Positions 45,252-53,603 of a stretch of 64,000 bases of DNA are shown here, piece after piece (the stretch's first letter is position 1; the number at the start of each line of letters is the position of its first letter). The DNA comes from Hyphomicrobiaceae bacterium UBA7697. GTDB lineage: Bacteria; Pseudomonadota; Alphaproteobacteria; Rhizobiales; Methyloligellaceae. Position numbers and translations under genes: made by a program. Where the stretch lies: positions 270,730-334,729 of the forward strand of contig DLGJ01000005.1 in the NCBI GenBank assembly GCA_002482645.1, given 5' to 3'. The notes under the pieces are model-generated. The model was not told where the DNA came from and searched no databases. It was given only the letters and a program-made list of their open reading frames with translations.

Positions 45252-45824
45252 CTATTGGTATGGTTCGTTTCGAAACGCCGCCGTGGAGACAAGCAGACGA
45301 TTTCCGTCGGCCATGTTCGCCATGGCGCCGAGCCCGAGCGCGGACGGAAAGAGCGAGCCGAGTTCCAAGGGATAAAAGGCGCGAACGACGACCACGTCTT
45401 CCGGATTGCCGGGATCGAAGGTGAGATTGTTGTTGATCTTACCGTCCGCCCCCAGCGGCGCCGTCATGCCGGACGCCGCCGCCGCGAAGTTTTCATAGCT
45501 GCGGACGTCGAGTTTGACGCCGCCGCATGCGATGGGGCCAACCAGGTTCTTGCACAGCTCCGCCTTGAACGTCGCGGCGTCGAAGCCCTTCGTCTGAGCC
45601 TGTCCCGTACGGATCAGCCGTGCGCCATTCGCGACGGCTCCATCGAGGGCGAAATTCGCGAAGTAGATGTAACCGACCTGAACGACGGCAAGGAGCAGCA
45701 TGATCAGCGGCGTGGCGATCAAGGCGAATTCCAGCGCCGAGGCTCCCCTCTTGTCGCGCAGGAAAACCCGGCTTGATTTGGCGCGGCATGCCGCCGAAAT
45801 CCAAGGCTCTTGAGAAGTCAACAT
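45252..45824 (-). CDS. TadE-like pilus assembly protein (2)
   Basis: Minor-pilin protein of 190 residues. It has the TadE-type motif DKRGASALEFALIATPLIML around residues 24-43, and a single membrane segment after it. The periplasmic part includes CKNLVGPIACGG with two cysteines. It starts at the ATG at 45824 and faces the TadG-like gene across a 218-base AT-richer divergent region holding an inverted repeat. TadE and TadF-like proteins are processed pseudopilins needed for pilus assembly or stability. Confidence 0.88.
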   Translation of the reverse strand: MLTSQEPWISAACRAKSSRVFLRDKRGASALEFALIATPLIMLLLAVVQVGYIYFANFALDGAVANGARLIRTGQAQTKGFDAATFKAELCKNLVGPIACGGVKLDVRSYENFAAAASGMTAPLGADGKINNNLTFDPGNPEDVVVVRAFYPLELGSLFPSALGLGAMANMADGNRLLVSTAAFRNEPYQ

Positions 45825-45894
45825 GCCGAAAGAAGTAAAGCTAAGCCTTTAACGGGTGGTAAAGCCAAGTTCTTTGGGGTGAAGTTCGGTAAAT

Positions 45895-45932
45895 ATTCAA
45901 GTAATACTGTTTAAATCAAAGTGTACTTGAAT
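45895..45932. promoter_or_regulatory. 9-bp inverted repeat in the divergent tadE/tadG promoter region
   Basis: ATTCAAGTA (45895-45903) and TACTTGAAT (45924-45932) form perfect half-sites with a 20-base spacer. The 218-base region is clearly AT-richer than its surroundings, as expected for two divergent promoters. The half-site spacing of about 29 bases centre to centre is close to three helical turns, so a dimer or tetramer binding site is plausible. No known consensus was matched. Confidence 0.55.
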
Positions 45933-46042
45933 TTTAGCAAATCGGGAGACGGGGTGTAAGGACGTTTTTGCTTATATGACGCCCGCCGCACAGGGAACAC
46001 GGCCAAGGATGGTTCCGGCGGATGTAGCGACAGGGGTGTCAA

Positions 46043-47584
46043 ATGCCGAAGGTCTCACGGGCGGTGTGGTACCGCTTCGCGCGCGATGTGCGTGGCAACG
46101 CGGCCATTCTGTTTGGTCTTACCATCATTCCCATCATTCTCATCGTCGGCGTAGCGGTCGACTATGGACGAGCCGTCACGGTTCGAAGCGCCATGTCGGA
46201 CGCGGCGGACGCGGCCGCTCTCGCCATCGGCTCTTGGACGAATCTTACCGAGACCGAGCTCGAGAAAAAGGCGCAGCAATTCTACCAGGCGAACTATGCC
46301 TCGTCCCTGTCGAGCGACATCACGAGCGATTTCAAGGTGAACTTTGCCGGTGACGACATTGTCGTGACCGCCACCGCATCGGTGCCCACCACGTTCCTCC
46401 GCCTCGCCAATCTCAACAGTCTCGATATCGGCACGACGAACACGATCACGACGCGTCAGCGCAATATCGAATTGGCGCTGGTCTTGGACACCACCGGCTC
46501 CATGGCACAGAGCGGTAAAATGTCCGCCTTGAAGGCGGCCGCGAAGGCCATGGTGGACGACCTGTTCGGCAAGCAGAGCATATCGGACACGCTGGACGTG
46601 GCCGTGGTGCCGTTTGCCGCCGCGGTTAACGTGGGCGCGGGCATGAAGGACGCATCGTGGATGGACAAGGACGCCAAGTCCGCCGTGGCGTCGGAGGATT
46701 TCGAAGGGAGCGCCAACCCGTTCGATTTCTTCAAGAAGCTGAAGGGCGCGCGGTCGTCGTGGGATTGGCAGGGCTGCGTGCGCGAGCGCGTGGGCGCCGA
46801 GTACGAACTGACCGATGCCGTTCCGACGACGAGTGTGTCCAATTCTCTTTTCGCGCCCTACTTAGCACCCGATGAGCCTGACGGCGATCACGATGACGAT
46901 TACAGCTACAACAATAGCTATATCGACGACGGAGATTGCGGTGAGAACAGGAAGAGGAACCGCACGCCTCAGGTTTGTCAGAAATACACCGGGAAGTATA
47001 GCAACCCCAGTCGCACAAATAGCGGGAGCGGACCGAACAGCAACTGTCCGCCCCGGCCGATCTCCGCGCTCAGCAACAGCAAGACCACGGTGACAAACGC
47101 TATCGATGCTCTCGAACCCAACGGTTCTACGGTGATCCCGGCGGGACTGCTCTGGGGCTGGCGCGTGCTTTCCCCCGAAGCTCCCTTCACCGAAGCAGAG
47201 GCCTATGACGAGAAGGAGCGTGTCAAGGCGATCGTCCTTCTGACCGACGGTCAGAACGATATCGGCGCTCCGCGAAACAACCACAACCGGTCGTACTACA
47301 ATGCGTTCGGGTTCGCGGCTTCGGGCCATCTCGGAAGCACGAACGGCTACTATGCGGAAAACGAGTTGAACACCAAGACCGCGACCGTGTGCAGCAACAT
47401 CAAGGCCAAGGGAATTTTGATCTACACGATCGGCTTCCGCATCAACGATTCGACCACGCAGAACCTCTTGAAGAACTGCGCGTCGAAGCCAGACATGTAT
47501 TACAACTCGCCATCGAACGCGCAGCTCGCGGCCGTCTTCAGCGACATCGCCCAAGGCCTGAGCGAGTTGCGTATCGCGCAATAA
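46043..47584 (+). CDS. TadG-like pilus assembly protein with VWA domain and acidic insert
   Basis: Membrane-anchored protein of 513 residues. The N-terminus has a Tad-like segment (ARDVRGNAAILFGLTIIPII), one membrane span at about 22-42, then a TadG N-domain. A von Willebrand A domain begins near 141: the MIDAS DxTxS-type site Asp149-Thr151-Ser153 (LDTTGSM) and TDG at 401-403. Between them, at about 276-300, is an Asp/Asn/Tyr-rich stretch (such as DEPDGDHDDDYSYNNSY) followed by a cysteine-containing, Asn/Ser-rich part to about 338. Such inserts may bind calcium or lie at the surface. TadG proteins are pseudopilin-like outer-surface or periplasmic components. Confidence 0.88.
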   Translation: MPKVSRAVWYRFARDVRGNAAILFGLTIIPIILIVGVAVDYGRAVTVRSAMSDAADAAALAIGSWTNLTETELEKKAQQFYQANYASSLSSDITSDFKVNFAGDDIVVTATASVPTTFLRLANLNSLDIGTTNTITTRQRNIELALVLDTTGSMAQSGKMSALKAAAKAMVDDLFGKQSISDTLDVAVVPFAAAVNVGAGMKDASWMDKDAKSAVASEDFEGSANPFDFFKKLKGARSSWDWQGCVRERVGAEYELTDAVPTTSVSNSLFAPYLAPDEPDGDHDDDYSYNNSYIDDGDCGENRKRNRTPQVCQKYTGKYSNPSRTNSGSGPNSNCPPRPISALSNSKTTVTNAIDALEPNGSTVIPAGLLWGWRVLSPEAPFTEAEAYDEKERVKAIVLLTDGQNDIGAPRNNHNRSYYNAFGFAASGHLGSTNGYYAENELNTKTATVCSNIKAKGILIYTIGFRINDSTTQNLLKNCASKPDMYYNSPSNAQLAAVFSDIAQGLSELRIAQ

Positions 47585-47620
47585 GGTAAGGGGCAGCGCC
47601 GCGCGGGCAGGTTCGAGAGG

Positions 47621-47638
47621 GCCGGCCCGGAAGCCGGC
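47621..47638 (+). terminator. short hairpin after the TadG-like gene
   Basis: GCCGGC (47621-47626) pairs with GCCGGC (47633-47638), loop of six. It lies 37 bases beyond the stop. The stem is short and there is no T tract, so a terminator role is only possible. Confidence 0.3.
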
Positions 47639-47660
47639 ATGGGGTTCGTGATCGTCCGCG

Positions 47661-47732
47661 CCTACTCGGTGGAAACGTCCTACTCCCCGGAGACTTTCTA
47701 ATCCCCGGAGACGTCCTACTCGCCGGAGACTT
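47661..47732. repeat. four imperfect 18-bp tandem copies spanning a stop codon
   Basis: Units at 47661-47678, 47679-47696, 47697-47714 and 47715-47732 share the pattern CCTACTCCCCGGAGACTT with changes. Read on the minus strand in the frame of the 47716-48210 gene, each unit encodes Val-Ser-Gly-Glu (or a variant) followed by TAG, so the real C-terminus and stop are copied three more times in phase downstream. Confidence 0.88.
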
Positions 47733-48210
47733 GGCCTTCCGCCGAGGATTGACCGATGCGCTGCTTGGTTTGGATTGCCTTGGCCAGCGGATCGAAATAT
47801 GTGGGCGTATCGCCGATGACGAGCTGTGCCTCGCAGTTGGGCGAACAATGCAGAGTCTCACGCTTGACGCCGCGGAACACCGTCACGAAGCCGCGGTCCG
47901 GCTCCTGAACCACCACGCGCCGGTTCACCAGAAGCTCTCCATGCGTGTCCATCACGATGAGATTGGTCTCGCCGAAGGACTTGCCGGTCAGGACCAGCGT
48001 GTCTCCGCTTTGCACGGATACGTCGGCAATCGACGGATTGCCGACCACGATCTCCGCGGCGGGCCGTTCCAGGCGCAGCATCATGGCTTGGTCGATCAGA
48101 ACTTCGATATCCCGGCCCGCGGCCAATCCGGGCGGCATGGACGCGCACACTAAAGCCGCGGCCAGTGCAAGCCCGCAGGCTGGCCGGCCCGGGCGAAACG
48201 GGAATGCCAT
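47716..48210 (-). CDS. stand-alone CpaC/RcpA N-terminal-domain pilus protein
   Basis: Secreted protein of 164 residues, start ATG at 48210 with AGGAAG upstream. A signal peptide covers about 32 residues (PACGLALAAALVCASMPPGLAA). The mature part matches the pilus-formation N-terminal domain found at the front of CpaC/RcpA secretins: DIEVLIDQAMMLRLERPAAE, VGNPSIADVSV, GKSFGETNLIVMD. There is no secretin domain, so it is a free copy of that domain. The C-terminus (SSAEGQVSGE) is duplicated as stop-containing repeats. It sits on the minus strand between the TadG-like gene and cpaA. A helper role at the outer-membrane pore is inferred. Confidence 0.85.
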   Translation of the reverse strand: MAFPFRPGRPACGLALAAALVCASMPPGLAAGRDIEVLIDQAMMLRLERPAAEIVVGNPSIADVSVQSGDTLVLTGKSFGETNLIVMDTHGELLVNRRVVVQEPDRGFVTVFRGVKRETLHCSPNCEAQLVIGDTPTYFDPLAKAIQTKQRIGQSSAEGQVSGE

Positions 48211-48420
48211 TGGCTTCCTATCCTCTACGCTCAACTCAAATGAGGATCGACTGTCTATGCCGATCACACCGCTAAAAGGTGAAGGATTGGCAAACCGTGT
48301 TTGGCCCCTATCCGGTTAACGTCGCCTTTAGCTCTTGGCGGCAAGACTTCGCGGGGAAGCGCGCCCACGGGCAATCCCCGTGCGCGAAGTCTGAAGCGCG
48401 ATGCTGGGACATTACGGCAA

Positions 48421-48927
48421 ATGGTGACCGACCTCCTGATTATCTCGATCTTTCCGTTGGCGATGGCCTTCGCGGCCGCCTACGACCTGTTTTCGATGAC
48501 CCTGCCCAACTGGATCTCGCTTGCGCTGGTTGCCGGCTTCGCGCTGCTCGCGCCGCTCGTGGGCATTGGCTGGAGCGCCGCCGGCTTTCAGGCCGCTCTG
48601 GCATTCGGCGCGCTCGTCGTAACGTTTGGAATGTTCTCGATGGGTTGGATCGGTGGCGGCGACGCCAAGTTCTTCGCCGCCACCTGCCTATGGCTGGGAC
48701 CGGAGCAGATGCTCGCCTACGCCGTCTATGCCGCCGTGTTCGGCGGCGCTTTGACGGTGCTGCTGCTGTTGATGCGTTCCCTGCCGCTCCCGGCGACGCT
48801 CTATTCGCAGCAGTGGATCACCCGGCTGCACGACTCCAAGGAGGGCGTTCCCTACGGCATCGCTCTCGCAGCCGCGGGACTGCTAGTCTACCCGGATACG
48901 CTGTTCATGGCCGCGCTCGGCGCGTAG
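48421..48927 (+). CDS. cpaA: prepilin peptidase CpaA/TadV
   Basis: Inner-membrane aspartic protease that cleaves Flp-type prepilins and TadE/F pseudopilins. It has 168 residues, typical for the short CpaA/TadV form without the methylase part. The two catalytic Asp residues are in FAAAYDLFSMTLPNW and GGGDAKF. Several membrane segments follow. The start ATG at 48421 gives the family N-terminus; an earlier in-frame ATG at 48301 would add 40 polar residues. A strong terminator follows, so cpaA appears to be separate from cpaB onward. Its pilin substrate is not encoded in this window. Confidence 0.92.
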   Translation: MVTDLLIISIFPLAMAFAAAYDLFSMTLPNWISLALVAGFALLAPLVGIGWSAAGFQAALAFGALVVTFGMFSMGWIGGGDAKFFAATCLWLGPEQMLAYAVYAAVFGGALTVLLLLMRSLPLPATLYSQQWITRLHDSKEGVPYGIALAAAGLLVYPDTLFMAALGA

Positions 48928-48960
48928 CGCCTTTCACAAGCCCTTTCACGGACGCTCCAC

Positions 48961-48994
48961 CAGTCTCCGGCACCGGCCATCCGGTGCCGGACTG
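48961..48994 (+). terminator. strong hairpin after cpaA
   Basis: CCGGCACCGG (48967-48976) pairs perfectly with CCGGTGCCGG (48981-48990) around CCAT, and CAGT/ACTG extend the stem across a small bulge. It is followed by TATTGTT. It lies 34 bases past the cpaA stop and ends that transcript. The 203-base gap to cpaB otherwise holds only the cpaB leader. Confidence 0.75.
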
Positions 48995-49130
48995 TATTGT
49001 TGCGCCCGTGCCATGTCCGCCGGCGGGCGGCTGGAATTGGCACAGTCATTAACTTCGCGTTGAGGTTTGCTGGGGCAAAGTCAGCCTTGATCGGTGCTGG
49101 GCTTCCGGCGCCTTCGGGGGAGAGTCTGAG

Positions 49131-49919
49131 ATGAAAAGAGGTAGGGCTGTCGTCCTCGCCATTGCTGCAACGGCGGCGTTGACGGCTGCCTGGATGGCAA
49201 ATTCCATCGTCTCGCGGCCCCCCGAGGTGAAGCAAGTCGAGAAAACCGTGGGAGCCACCGACGTGCTCGTCGCCGCGAAGAATATCAATCTTGGCGACAG
49301 CGTCCGCGCGAACGATTTCAAATGGCAGCAATGGCCCGTTGAAGGGATCACGCCTGGACTGATCACGAAGAACTCCCAGCCCGATGCGCCGTCGGAGCTT
49401 TCCGGCGCGGTGGCGCGGGCGCCGTTCATTTCCGGCGAGCCGATCAAGGATCAGAAGCTCATCAAGATTTCCGAGGGCGGAGTCATGGCGGCCATCCTGC
49501 CGCGCGGTATGCGCGCCGTCTCGACGCCGATCCGGGAGGAGACCGCCGCGGGCGGGTTCATCCTCCCGAACGATCGGGTGGACGTGATCCTGTCCCACAA
49601 ACGGCAAGTCGGCCGGAAGGACGAGACCGTCAGCGAAGCCGTCCTTCGCAATGTTCGCGTCCTCGCGATCGGTCAGGCACTTGAGAATAGCGACGGCGAG
49701 AAGGCCGTCGCAGGCAAGACGGCGACGCTCGAACTGACGCCACGTCAGGCCGAAGTTCTGACGCTCGCGCAGTCGATCGGCGAAATTTCCCTGTCGCTCC
49801 GCAGTCTGTCGGATGCGCAGGCGGACAACGAGGCGACCGTCTCGATCGGCGACGACGGCTCAAGCACGGTCAAGCTTCTGAAATACGGCGTGCCCTCGCG
49901 CGCCTTCGGGGTCAATTGA
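49131..49919 (+). CDS. cpaB: Flp pilus assembly protein CpaB
   Basis: Periplasmic component (RcpC/CpaB) that links the secretin to the inner-membrane complex. It has 262 residues: a membrane anchor or signal at about 7-24, a SAF domain at about 45-110 (ATDVLVAAKNINLGDSVRANDF) and a second beta-rich domain (VVDVILSHK-like region around 145-230). The start at 49131 follows GGGGGAGAG. It is the first gene of the operon cpaB-C-D-E-F-tadB-tadC. The stop overlaps the possible TTG start of cpaC. Confidence 0.92.
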   Translation: MKRGRAVVLAIAATAALTAAWMANSIVSRPPEVKQVEKTVGATDVLVAAKNINLGDSVRANDFKWQQWPVEGITPGLITKNSQPDAPSELSGAVARAPFISGEPIKDQKLIKISEGGVMAAILPRGMRAVSTPIREETAAGGFILPNDRVDVILSHKRQVGRKDETVSEAVLRNVRVLAIGQALENSDGEKAVAGKTATLELTPRQAEVLTLAQSIGEISLSLRSLSDAQADNEATVSIGDDGSSTVKLLKYGVPSRAFGVN

Positions 49920-49927
49920 GCAAGCGA

Positions 49928-51523
49928 ATGACTCATAAGAAAAGAAACGGCATATGGATGCGTCATTCCCTTCTTGCATCCCTATTGGCACCGGCCGCCG
50001 TCGCGGCCGCATTCGCGGTGGCGGCCATCGCGGTCGCGCCGGCCGCGGGCTATGCCCAGGTGTATCACCAGTCCTTGCTACGGGTTGGCGACGGTCAGGT
50101 GCGCCAGATCAAGCTCGGCCTCAACAAGTCGATGATCGTCGAACTGCCGCGCGCGGTTCGCGAGGTCATGGTGTCCAACCCGGATCAAATCGACGCGGTC
50201 ATGCAAAGCGCTACCCGGGCCTATCTCATCGGCAAGAATCTCGGCGAAGCCAACATTCTCTTCATCGACAATGCCGGCAACCAAGTCGCGGTGCTCGAAG
50301 TGACGATCGAGCGCGATCTCGGGGCGCTGGAGAATCTGATCGCACGCCTCATTCCCGGATCGCGCGTTCAGGTGGAGACGGTCGGACAGAACGTTGTCCT
50401 GACGGGCAGCGTGCCGACGCCGATCGATGCCACGCGCGCGAGCGAAATCGTGAACAGCTTCCTGGACTCCGGCGCCTCGCCGACCAGCAACTCGGCGGCC
50501 GGTGGCGGCGCGGCGATCACGATCAACAATAGCGGGTCCGGCGCATCGGGCGGAGACGCTGGGTCCAGCCGGGTCATCAACATGATCAGCGTCGAGGGGC
50601 GCGAGCAGGTTCTGCTGAAGGTCTCCGTGGTGGAGATGGAGCGCAACGTCATCAAGCAACTGGGCGTCGACTTGGCCGCTCTCGTCAACTCGGGCAATTT
50701 CGGCTTCGCGGCGCTTTCGGCCTTGCCGTATCCCATCAACGGCGCCGTCGGTGCGGCGGCGGGCGGACTGCTGGGTGCCGGCGGTCTTCCCCGTCTCGTC
50801 GATAGCCGGCCTGGCGCGGCCCTTGCCGGTGCCGGGTGGTCGTCCGGAACCAGTCATGTAGACGCGGTCTTGCGCGCTCTCGAGCAGAACGGTCTGATCC
50901 ATACGCTGGCCGAGCCGAATCTCACCGCGATCTCCGGCGAGACCGCCAATTTCCTCGCCGGTGGCGAGTTTCCGATCCCGGTTGCGCAACAGCTCGATCA
51001 GATCACGGTCGAATTCAAGAAGTTCGGTATCGGCCTGTCCTTCACGCCCGTCGTCATGTCGGAGGGCTTGATTAGTCTCAAGATCTCCACCGAGGTCAGC
51101 GAACTCTCGACGGAAGGCGCGGTCGTGCTCCGGAACATCTCCATTCCGGCTCTGAAGGTGCGCCGCGCCGAAACGGCGGTCGAGCTGCCGAGCGGCGGGT
51201 CCATCGTGATCGCGGGCTTGCTCTCCGATCAATCGCGCCAGGCCATCAGCGGCTATCCCGGTCTGAAGAGCCTGCCCGTCCTGGGAACGCTGTTCCGCAG
51301 CCGCGACTTCCAGAAAAAAGAAACCGAGCTCGTCGTTCTCGTCACGCCCTATGTCGTCAAGCCGGCCGCGCGGCAGCAACTGGCCCGGCCGGACGACGGC
51401 TTCGCCTGGGCATCGGACGTGAACAGCGACCTCTTGGGTCAAATGAACAGAATCTATGGACGCAATCCCGAGCGTGCGCCTGTCGGCAATTACACGGGGG
51501 ACGTCGGCTTTATCGTCGAGTAG
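49928..51523 (+). CDS. cpaC: outer-membrane secretin CpaC (RcpA)
   Basis: Forms the outer-membrane pore through which the pilus passes. It has 531 residues from the ATG at 49928 (TTG at 49916, overlapping the cpaB stop, would add four). Signal peptide of about 43 residues (hydrophobic Ala/Val-rich, ending GYAQ). It has the pilus N-terminal domain (RQIKLGLNKSMIVELPRAVREVMVSNP), a BON-like region (EVTIERDLGALENLIARLIP), and a C-terminal secretin domain (from about 225, including VDAVLRALEQNGLIHTLAEP and ETELVVLVTPYVV). A Gly/Ser/Asn-rich linker lies near 180-215. Confidence 0.94.
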   Translation: MTHKKRNGIWMRHSLLASLLAPAAVAAAFAVAAIAVAPAAGYAQVYHQSLLRVGDGQVRQIKLGLNKSMIVELPRAVREVMVSNPDQIDAVMQSATRAYLIGKNLGEANILFIDNAGNQVAVLEVTIERDLGALENLIARLIPGSRVQVETVGQNVVLTGSVPTPIDATRASEIVNSFLDSGASPTSNSAAGGGAAITINNSGSGASGGDAGSSRVINMISVEGREQVLLKVSVVEMERNVIKQLGVDLAALVNSGNFGFAALSALPYPINGAVGAAAGGLLGAGGLPRLVDSRPGAALAGAGWSSGTSHVDAVLRALEQNGLIHTLAEPNLTAISGETANFLAGGEFPIPVAQQLDQITVEFKKFGIGLSFTPVVMSEGLISLKISTEVSELSTEGAVVLRNISIPALKVRRAETAVELPSGGSIVIAGLLSDQSRQAISGYPGLKSLPVLGTLFRSRDFQKKETELVVLVTPYVVKPAARQQLARPDDGFAWASDVNSDLLGQMNRIYGRNPERAPVGNYTGDVGFIVE

Positions 51524-51540
51524 GGGAAGAGGGAAATCAG

Positions 51541-52302
51541 ATGAGACCAACTGCTCGAGACATGCGGGCCCCGGCACGGCACAGGCGCCTTTTGCTCGCG
51601 GCCTTGATCGTCGTGGGTCCGGCCCTGGCCATCTCGACGAGCGGCTGCGCACAAGGACCGCGTATGGACGCACCCTTCACTCTGTCCGATCCTAGCGCGC
51701 GCCATCCGATCCAAGTCGGTCAGGGCGAGGCGATGCTCGATATACCGGTTTCGCGCAGCGCGCGCGGTCTGACGGGCGCGCAGTGGAACCAGCTCTACGG
51801 CTACCTGGCGGGTTACCAGGAACGCGGAACCAGCGGCTTGGTGGTGAGGACGCCGTCGGGCAGCGCCAACCAGGCGGCGGCCAAGCGCGTTTACGCGGAC
51901 GTTCGTCACGCCATGCGGCAAGCCGGAGTCAGTCCGCGCGACGTGCGCGTTCAGCCCTACTACGCCAAGCACGATCCGTCGGCGCCGGTGCGCCTGTCCT
52001 ATATGGAGTATCGCGCCAAGGGACCGGACTGTCCGGACTGGTCCGAGAATCTGGCGCGCGACCCGGCCAACCTTCCATCTCCGAACATGGGGTGCGCAAC
52101 GCAAAGGAACTTGGCGGCCATGATAGCCGATCCGCAAGACCTTCTCTCTCCGAGGCCGGAAGCGCCGCGGCCGGGCGAACGCCGCGATACGGTTTGGAAG
52201 AAATACGTCAAGGGCGAGCCGACAGGCGCGAAATGGGCGCCCCAGAACAAGCCGCTACCTGAGCGCGCGCTCACCAGTGAGTCCGCCGTCGGAGGAAACT
52301 GA
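51541..52302 (+). CDS. cpaD: pilus assembly lipoprotein CpaD
   Basis: Periplasmic lipoprotein of the Tad secretion system. It has 253 residues. A signal peptide ends in a lipobox STSGC near residue 36, so it is acylated by Lgt/Lsp/Lnt. The mature part has the CpaD region with VVRTPSGSANQAAAKRVYAD, MRQAGVSPRDVRVQPYYA and a GCATQRNLAAMIADPQDLL segment typical of the family. CpaD is needed for secretin assembly. It follows cpaC by 17 bases and precedes cpaE by 5 bases. Confidence 0.92.
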   Translation: MRPTARDMRAPARHRRLLLAALIVVGPALAISTSGCAQGPRMDAPFTLSDPSARHPIQVGQGEAMLDIPVSRSARGLTGAQWNQLYGYLAGYQERGTSGLVVRTPSGSANQAAAKRVYADVRHAMRQAGVSPRDVRVQPYYAKHDPSAPVRLSYMEYRAKGPDCPDWSENLARDPANLPSPNMGCATQRNLAAMIADPQDLLSPRPEAPRPGERRDTVWKKYVKGEPTGAKWAPQNKPLPERALTSESAVGGN

Positions 52303-52307
52303 TCGGG

Positions 52308-53594
52308 ATGAGCAGCAACGTTGCATACGCGCTCGATGCCGAACCGAAGCAGGGCCGGGATCTGTCCGAGGAACCGCGCGCGCGCCCGATCCCGCGCGTC
52401 AATATACAAGCGTTCTGCGAGGACCAGAACACCGCTGCCGTCATCCAAAAGGCCTCGGAGGACCGGCGTCTCTCCAAGGCTCACATCACGGTGCAGATGG
52501 GTGGCGTCGAGGCCGCCATCGCCTACTATCGCAACGCTTCGACGCCCAATCTCATCGTCATCGAGTCGCTTCTGGGCCGGACCGAAATGCTCGACGATCT
52601 CGAGCGCCTCGCCGAGGTTTGCGATTCCGGGACAAAAGTGATCGCGATCGGTCATTTGAATGACGTTCTGCTTTATCGCGAACTCATCCGCCGGGGCGTG
52701 AGCGAGTATGTCGTCGCACCCATGACCGTTGCGCAAATGATCGAGAGTATCGGCTCGATCTATTCCGATCCGGCGACAGGGCCGGTCGGGCAGACGATCG
52801 CTTTCGTCGGGACGAAAGGCGGAGCGGGGTCGAGCACCATCTGCCACAACACCGCTTTTGCGATCGCCAACGTCGTCGAAAGCGATGTTGTCATCGCCGA
52901 CATGGATCTTCCCTTCGGGACGGCGGGGCTCGATTTCAATCAGGATCCGCTTCAAGGCATCGGCGACGCTCTCGCGGCCCCCGAGCGGTTGGACGAGGTT
53001 CTTCTCGACCGTTTGCTGTCCCGTTGCTCGGAACATTTGAGCCTGTTCGCGGCGCCCACCGCACTCGATCGCCCATACGACGTCGATACCGATGCATGCG
53101 AAACCGTACTCGACGTCGTCCGCCAGAGCGTTCCTTGGGTTGCGATCGATGTTCCGCATCTTTGGACGGGCTGGGCCAAGGAAGTCGTCCTCAAGGCCGA
53201 TCATGTCGTCATGACCGCCATGCCGGATCTCGCGAGCCTGCGGAATACGAAGAACCTCGCCGATCAGCTCAAGGCGGCACGCGCCAATGACCGCCCGCCA
53301 ATGCTCGTGCTCAATCAAGTCGGCGTGCCGAAGCGTCCCGAAATCCCCGTGAAGGATTTCGGGCAGGCGATCGAACTCGAGCCGCGCGTGGTCGTCGAGT
53401 TCGATGCTCAGCTTTTCGGAACCGCCGCCAATAACGGTCAGATGATCGAGGAAGTTTCGGCCAAGTCGAAAGCCGCCGACGCATTTCGCGGCTTGGCGAG
53501 CCTTCTCACGGACAGGATCGAGCACAAGTCCGAGGCAACGTCGCTCCTGTCCCCGCTGATCGAACGTCTGAAACGCATGAAAGCACGCGGCTAG
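52308..53594 (+). CDS. cpaE: pilus assembly ATPase CpaE (TadZ)
   Basis: Protein of 428 residues that localises the pilus machine. It has an N-terminal response-regulator-like atypical receiver domain (about 30-150) and a C-terminal ParA/MinD-like ATPase with the deviant Walker motif GTKGGAGSST at 168-177. CpaE/TadZ directs the Tad complex to the pole and often interacts with CpaF. The start ATG at 52308 has GGAGG about 12 bases upstream. It lies between cpaD and cpaF. Confidence 0.93.
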   Translation: MSSNVAYALDAEPKQGRDLSEEPRARPIPRVNIQAFCEDQNTAAVIQKASEDRRLSKAHITVQMGGVEAAIAYYRNASTPNLIVIESLLGRTEMLDDLERLAEVCDSGTKVIAIGHLNDVLLYRELIRRGVSEYVVAPMTVAQMIESIGSIYSDPATGPVGQTIAFVGTKGGAGSSTICHNTAFAIANVVESDVVIADMDLPFGTAGLDFNQDPLQGIGDALAAPERLDEVLLDRLLSRCSEHLSLFAAPTALDRPYDVDTDACETVLDVVRQSVPWVAIDVPHLWTGWAKEVVLKADHVVMTAMPDLASLRNTKNLADQLKAARANDRPPMLVLNQVGVPKRPEIPVKDFGQAIELEPRVVVEFDAQLFGTAANNGQMIEEVSAKSKAADAFRGLASLLTDRIEHKSEATSLLSPLIERLKRMKARG

Positions 53595-53603
53595 CGAAAC
53601 GAG

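Noticed and set aside
48211..48420. Possible Flp pilin gene next to cpaA
   Set aside because: No short frame with a prepilin G-x4-E motif and hydrophobic stretch was found in this gap or in 48928-49130.
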